From Actinomycetota bacterium (GTDB lineage: Bacteria > Actinomycetota > Actinomycetes > S36-B12 > UBA10799), in the NCBI GenBank assembly GCA_020636995.1, contig JACJWU010000001.1, forward strand, positions 496,001 to 560,000: DNA of 64,000 bases, written 5' to 3'. Positions 60,174 to 64,000 of this stretch are shown piece by piece. The position numbers and the translations under genes were made by a program. Positions within the stretch are counted from its first letter, which is position 1. Every line of letters begins with the position of its first letter. Below the pieces are notes generated by a model. That model saw only the letters and a list, made by a program, of their open reading frames with translations. It was not told where the DNA came from and did no database searches.

Positions 60174-60716
60174 CTAGGCCAGACCCGCCCGGCACGCGGG
60201 GAGGACGGCCTCCAACGTCGACGCCGCCTGCGCGGAGCCGGACTCGATATCGGGACCGGCGTGTACCTGTGCCAGCGCCTGCAAGGCACCGGCCGCGCAG
60301 GTCTGGGCATTGCGCAACTGGGTTCGCAGGACAACCACTTGCTCGCGAGGACCCGCACCCCGTCGATCAGCGGCACGTTCCGCGGCGCGCTGGGCCGCCA
60401 CCTGTTCCGCCACGTCCTCATCAGCGGCACCGAGCCCTGTGTCGTCGAGGCGGGCGATGATGTCCGCCAGCCTCTCATTGGACGCCGACAACTGAGTGAG
60501 CAGTTGCTCGTTCCGGGAGGCAAGTTGCGCGTTCTCCGCCTGCAATCCCTCCATCGCGGCCACAGCGTCCTGCCGGGCACTGACCGCCTCGTCGGCACGC
60601 ATCCTCAGCACAACATTGATCACGAGCATCGTCAGGGCGAAGACGGCCAGGACCGCGACCGCGATCTGCCACGGACGGCGGGGATCGCGCTCGGTCTCCG
60701 CTGCTGTGGGATCCAT
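60174..60716 (-). CDS. single-pass membrane protein with coiled coil
   Basis: A 180-aa protein. A short cytoplasmic N-terminus (DPTAAETERDPRRPW) is followed by one helix (IAVAVLAVFALTMLVINVVL). A long coiled-coil-like segment follows (AVAAMEGLQAENAQLASRNE, QLLTQLSASNERLADIIARL), then a two-Cys tail (QTCAAGAL and LPACRAGLA). No enzyme motif. It precedes the Nudix fusion gene by 4 bp. Structural or scaffolding role is a guess. Confidence 0.7.
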   Translation of the reverse strand: MDPTAAETERDPRRPWQIAVAVLAVFALTMLVINVVLRMRADEAVSARQDAVAAMEGLQAENAQLASRNEQLLTQLSASNERLADIIARLDDTGLGAADEDVAEQVAAQRAAERAADRRGAGPREQVVVLRTQLRNAQTCAAGALQALAQVHAGPDIESGSAQAASTLEAVLPACRAGLA

Positions 60717-60800
60717 GGTCCGCCTCCACTGTGGTCAGCCACCTACGCTATCTGGTGTTCGCCGTTCCACCGGCTGCCGCCACGAGTGACAGGAGTCGAC

Positions 60801-61448
60801 GTGACGCCTACCGCGATCCCGCTCTGGCTGGACCTTCTGGCAGTGGGGGTGGGCGCGACCTTCGGCGGGGCGGTGACCAACCGGAGAGGTGCACCGATCA
60901 TCGGAGTGCTGGTGGCCGGCGTCGTACTCGGCCTCGGCGGCGGCATCATGCGTGATGTCATCCTCGGCGTCACGCCGGTGGCCGTCTCCAACCCGTGGTA
61001 CGTGAGCACTGCGGCGTGCTGCGCGCTGCTCGGCGGACTGCTGGCCAGACGCTTGTCCGCCGACTCCACCCTGCTGGTGTTGCTCGATGCCTGGGCATTG
61101 GCGATGTTCGTGGTGGTCGGCGCGGGCAAGGCGATGGCACTCGGCGTCAGCCCACCCGTCGGGATCTTCCTCGGCATGATCACGGGCATCGGCGGCGGCA
61201 CCCTGGTGGACCTGATGACCGGCGAGGTGCCGACAGTCATGGCCCAGGGTCCGTGGTACGCCAGCGCGGCGCTGCTGGCCTCGGCCTACTTCGTCGCGAT
61301 GTGGACTCTGGTCCCACGCCCGGTCGACGAATGGTCCACCATCGTGCTGCTGGTGATCGTGCGGCTGCTCAGCGTCAAACGCGGCTGGGATGCACCCAAT
61401 GTGGACGACCTGCGAATGCTGAGGGTGAGCCGATCCCGGCATCGATGA
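60801..61448 (+). CDS. TRIC-type cation channel family protein (UPF0126)
   Basis: A 215-aa membrane protein with about seven helices. Two Gly-rich motifs are diagnostic: LGGGIMRDVILGVTPVAVSN and IGGGTLVDLMTGEVPTVMAQ, the tandem half-repeats of the bacterial TRIC/YicG family. The GTG start at 60801 has AGGAGTCGAC directly upstream. It probably passes monovalent cations. Divergent from the coiled-coil gene. Confidence 0.88.
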   Translation: MTPTAIPLWLDLLAVGVGATFGGAVTNRRGAPIIGVLVAGVVLGLGGGIMRDVILGVTPVAVSNPWYVSTAACCALLGGLLARRLSADSTLLVLLDAWALAMFVVVGAGKAMALGVSPPVGIFLGMITGIGGGTLVDLMTGEVPTVMAQGPWYASAALLASAYFVAMWTLVPRPVDEWSTIVLLVIVRLLSVKRGWDAPNVDDLRMLRVSRSRHR

Positions 61449-61544
61449 CGCCTGCTGCCGGCCTGCCGCAGCCAGCAGTCCAGTTCTTCCGAAATCATTA
61501 CCGAGTGCCTCGAGCTGTTGATGTGTGGGCCAGGCCGACAAAAG

Positions 61545-62201
61545 ATGGATCGCATGATCAGAAAGTTGGCCCTGTCACTGTCCGTCGTTGTCCTCGTGGC
61601 GCTCGGCGTCATCGTCTTCGGCCGTCTGGCGAACACCGACATCCAGGCGATCGTTCTCACAACGCTGTTCTTCGGGGCGTTCGCCGTCGTCCTGTTCCTC
61701 GTGATACGGCGGCGGCGGGAACTGCTGGGCTGGCTCGCGGTCCCCTTCGTCGTCACAGCGGGCCTGGCCGGAGTGTGGCTGGGCCTTCCGCTGCTCACTG
61801 ACAGCACGGTCGACGAGCAGGTGGTGACGGCACCCTCCGTCTCGTCCACCGCGAACGCCTCGCAGACACAGGAGAACCGCTTGGTCGCCAGCGGGCAGTT
61901 CGAGGCCGCCTCCCACCCTGGGTCGGGTAAGGCCTCGATCGTCGAGAAGCCGGACGGCGCCGGGGTCGTGACCTTCACCGACTTCGAGACCGACAACGGG
62001 CCCGACCTGGTGGTCTATCTCGTTCCCGCCGACAGCCCCGCGGGCAGTGACGAGGGCGCCATCGATCTCGGCGCGCTGAAGGGCAACCAGGGCAACCAGC
62101 AGTATGCGATCCCCGCCGGCACCGATCTCGACGAGGACTGGCGCGTCGTCGTCTGGTGCCGCGCGTTCACCGTGTCGTTCACCGAAGCGCCGCTGAGCTG
62201 A
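61545..62201 (+). CDS. membrane-anchored DM13 domain protein
   Basis: A 218-aa protein with three N-terminal helices (about 10-90), then a soluble DM13 domain. Landmarks are ASHPGSGKASIVEKPDG, FTDFETDNGPDLVVYLVP, LGALKGNQGNQQYAIPAG and VVVWCRAFTVSFTEAPL. The single Cys in VVWCRAF is conserved in DM13 and has been proposed to take part in redox or electron transfer. ATG 61554 is an alternative start. Confidence 0.8.
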   Translation: MDRMIRKLALSLSVVVLVALGVIVFGRLANTDIQAIVLTTLFFGAFAVVLFLVIRRRRELLGWLAVPFVVTAGLAGVWLGLPLLTDSTVDEQVVTAPSVSSTANASQTQENRLVASGQFEAASHPGSGKASIVEKPDGAGVVTFTDFETDNGPDLVVYLVPADSPAGSDEGAIDLGALKGNQGNQQYAIPAGTDLDEDWRVVVWCRAFTVSFTEAPLS

Positions 62202-62311
62202 CGATCTCAGAGCTCCCCTGGCCCAGCTGCGGGTGGGCGTGGTGGAAGTGGCGCCGCTCCCTGCCGCCGCCACCGAAATCCGATCACTGCCGTCGGCGGC
62301 TCGCCGGGCGT

Positions 62312-63337
62312 CTATCCGATGAGCTTGTCGCAGCGCGCGATGAGGAACTGCACCGCGGGCCCGAACATCGCGAAGGCCGGGTTCGTCGTCTGACCGTGGT
62401 AGTACCGGTACCAGATCTGCTGCGCGATACCCGCAAGACGGAACAGGCCATATACCTCGTAGAACAGCCAGTCGGGTCGCTCACGGCCGGCTCGGCGACA
62501 GTATTCGTCGACGAACTCGTCACGGCTGGGCATCCCGGGGGCCGTGGATGGCTGCATCCGGAACGCCTGCATGCCCTCCTCATCGTCGGGCTGCACCCAG
62601 TACGCCATGGCGGAGCCGAGGTCCATGAACGGGTCACCGACAGTGGCCAGTTCCCAGTCCAGCACCGCTTTGATCCGGGACAGGTCCGCCGGGTCGAGCA
62701 CGACGTTGTCGAAGCGCCAGTCGTTGTGGATCACGCACGCCCCGACATCGGCGGGTTGACGCGCGTCCAGCCAGGCCATGACGGCCTCGCCGTCGGGCAC
62801 GTCCTCGGTATGCGCCTGCCGGTAGCGCGTGGACCAGCCGGCGACCTGCCGACGGACATAGCCCTCACCTTTGTTGAACGAGGCCAAGTCGCCGGACGAG
62901 GTGTCCACCGAGTGCAGGTCGACAAGCGATTGCACGAACGTGTCGGCCATCGCCTCGACAGGTGCCCCCTCGGGCAGGTCCCGCCGCAGGATCGTTCCCG
63001 AGACGTACTCACTGACGAACAGCGGCCGGCCAATCGGGGAATCGTCGCCAGCGGTTGCCAGCACCCGCGGCACCTTGTCGAAGCCGGGCCGCAACGCCGT
63101 CAGCAGCCTCGCCTCGCGCTGCATGTCATGCGCCGATGCCGCCTTGCGCCCGGTGGGCGAGGTCCGCATCACCACGCTGTCGTGGGCGCAATCGATCTGG
63201 AATGTGAGGTTCGACGCGCCACCGGCGAACTGGAAGACTCGCGTGATGTCCCCGAGTCCTGGCACCGCGTCGGCGAGCCAGGCTCCGAAGGCCGCCACGT
63301 CGAACGCGTCCTGATCGCGAACCTGCATCTCAACCAT
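62312..63337 (-). CDS. APH-fold kinase associated with acyl-CoA dehydrogenase
   Basis: A 341-aa phosphotransferase of the ACAD10/11-associated type. FAGGASNLTFQI forms the nucleotide loop, VIHNDWRFDNVVLD the catalytic loop, and KAVLDWELATVGDPFMDLGS the metal site. In animals an APH domain is fused to the acyl-CoA dehydrogenase of ACAD11 and enables 4-hydroxy fatty acid breakdown. Here separate genes overlap by 8 bp, supporting the same pairing. Substrate inferred. Confidence 0.88.
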   Translation of the reverse strand: MVEMQVRDQDAFDVAAFGAWLADAVPGLGDITRVFQFAGGASNLTFQIDCAHDSVVMRTSPTGRKAASAHDMQREARLLTALRPGFDKVPRVLATAGDDSPIGRPLFVSEYVSGTILRRDLPEGAPVEAMADTFVQSLVDLHSVDTSSGDLASFNKGEGYVRRQVAGWSTRYRQAHTEDVPDGEAVMAWLDARQPADVGACVIHNDWRFDNVVLDPADLSRIKAVLDWELATVGDPFMDLGSAMAYWVQPDDEEGMQAFRMQPSTAPGMPSRDEFVDEYCRRAGRERPDWLFYEVYGLFRLAGIAQQIWYRYYHGQTTNPAFAMFGPAVQFLIARCDKLIG

Positions 63338-64000
63338 CGAGATGGGCCTTGAGTTCCAGCCGCGCTACGTCGCGCAGGTGCACCTCGTCGGGTCCGTCAG
63401 CGATCCGCAGGGTGCGAAGTCCAGCCCACATCTCGGCCAGCGGGGTCGCTTGACTCACACCGGCGCCGCCGTAGGTCTGGATGGCGCGATCCACGACGTC
63501 GAGGGCCATCTGCGGGACCACGGCCTTGATCCCCGCGATGTGCTGTCGTGCGGCTTTGGCGCCGTCCTTGTCGATCACCCAGGCCGTCTGCAGGACCAGA
63601 AGTCGCGCCTGGTCGATGGCCAATCGGGACCGGGCGATCCACTCCCTGACCACACCCTGGGCTGCGAGGGGGCGGTGGAAGGCCACCCGCTGCAGTGCGC
63701 GGTCACACATCAGGTCCAGTGCCCGCTCCGCCATCCCGATGGCGCGCATGCAGTGATGGACGCGACCGGGCCCGAGGCGCGCCTGCGCGATCGCGAAGCC
63801 CATCCCTTCCTCAGCGATGAGATTGCTGCGCGGCACGCGGACGTCGGTGAAGGAGATCTCCGCATGTCCCGGTTGCTCGGTGTAGCCGAACACGGTCAGA
63901 TTGCGTTCGATCCGCACGCCCGGAGTGTCCATCGGCACCAGCACCATGCTCTGCTGCCGGTGGGTCTCGGCCTCCGGGTCCGTCTTGCCCATCAGGATCA
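63330..64000 (-). CDS. acyl-CoA dehydrogenase, C-terminal part (runs off the window)
   Basis: The gene continues beyond 64000; 222 residues after the ILMGKTDP motif plus two or three more are visible, out of about 400 expected. EISFTDVRVPRSNLIAEEGM, RLGPGRVHHCMRAIGMAERA, IQTYGGAGVSQATPLAEMWA and RIADGPDEVHLRDVARLEL are typical. It resembles the ACAD10/11 branch. It oxidises an acyl-CoA at C2-C3 with FAD. Paired with the APH-fold kinase gene, whose start lies within its last codons. Confidence 0.92.
   Translation of the reverse strand, partial: ILMGKTDPEAETHRQQSMVLVPMDTPGVRIERNLTVFGYTEQPGHAEISFTDVRVPRSNLIAEEGMGFAIAQARLGPGRVHHCMRAIGMAERALDLMCDRALQRVAFHRPLAAQGVVREWIARSRLAIDQARLLVLQTAWVIDKDGAKAARQHIAGIKAVVPQMALDVVDRAIQTYGGAGVSQATPLAEMWAGLRTLRIADGPDEVHLRDVARLELKAHLDG

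Overview
The window is 64 kb of high-GC DNA, densely packed with genes, and reads as a chromosomal segment of an actinobacterium (Actinomycetota). The signs are frequent GTG starts, many 1-8 bp stop/start overlaps, a DUF3000 protein beside an atypical LuxR-type regulator and RNase D, the coproporphyrin branch of heme synthesis (hemE, hemY/cgoX, hemQ), a WS/DGAT acyltransferase, and a furA-katG pair. I cannot place it at genus level. I saw no tRNA, rRNA, CRISPR array, transposase or phage gene.

Layout. 1-2.2 kb: a DUF5993/DsbB pair, small genes and a 105-bp tandem repeat. 2.1-9.3 kb: a minus-strand operon (acyl-CoA ligase, SCP2-like carrier, aldehyde dehydrogenase, Zn alcohol dehydrogenase, HSDL2-like SDR) facing a second SDR and a TetR regulator across a palindromic operator. 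This looks like oxidation and CoA activation of a lipophilic alcohol. 9.3-15.1 kb: a PAS-GGDEF protein, furA-katG and a WS/DGAT. 15.5-19.8 kb: a MoxR / DUF58 / transglutaminase-like membrane module. 19.9-26.6 kb: msrB, hemQ-hemY-hemE, DUF3000, a LuxR-type regulator and rnd. 26.6-30 kb: fadA-fadB beta-oxidation genes. 30-35 kb: a GGDEF-EAL protein and dxs. 35.4-40.3 kb: acnA and RNA methyltransferase region.

40.3-43.6 kb: a KimA-like potassium transporter divergent from two TrkA/RCK genes. 43.6-47.9 kb: a NagZ-like lipoprotein, a clavaminate-synthase-like 2-oxoglutarate dioxygenase next to an animal-type uridine phosphorylase, and a DUF1232 gene coupled to a 42-aa Cys-rich protein. 48-53.8 kb: secreted proteins, a ROK sugar kinase, zwf, a GNAT, a YpdA-like flavoprotein and a 38-aa peptide gene. 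53.8-57.1 kb: a KhtT/KhtU-like cation/proton antiporter pair and secreted proteins. 57.2-64 kb: small kinases, a CDF transporter, a Nudix-NYN fusion, a TRIC-like channel, a DM13 protein, and an APH-like kinase with an acyl-CoA dehydrogenase that runs off the end.

The least explained feature is a set of intergenic fold-back arrays. At 23.7-24.0 kb (two tandem copies) and 35.0-35.2 kb, runs of 19-20-nt units beginning GTTAG stand left of a shared 30-nt palindromic core. Inverted units ending CTAAC stand to its right. Unrelated sequences at 1.5, 15.3 and 52.5 kb also form inverted repeats, and at 1.5 and 52.5 kb they again have GTT...AAC ends. These are my main candidate for something undescribed.
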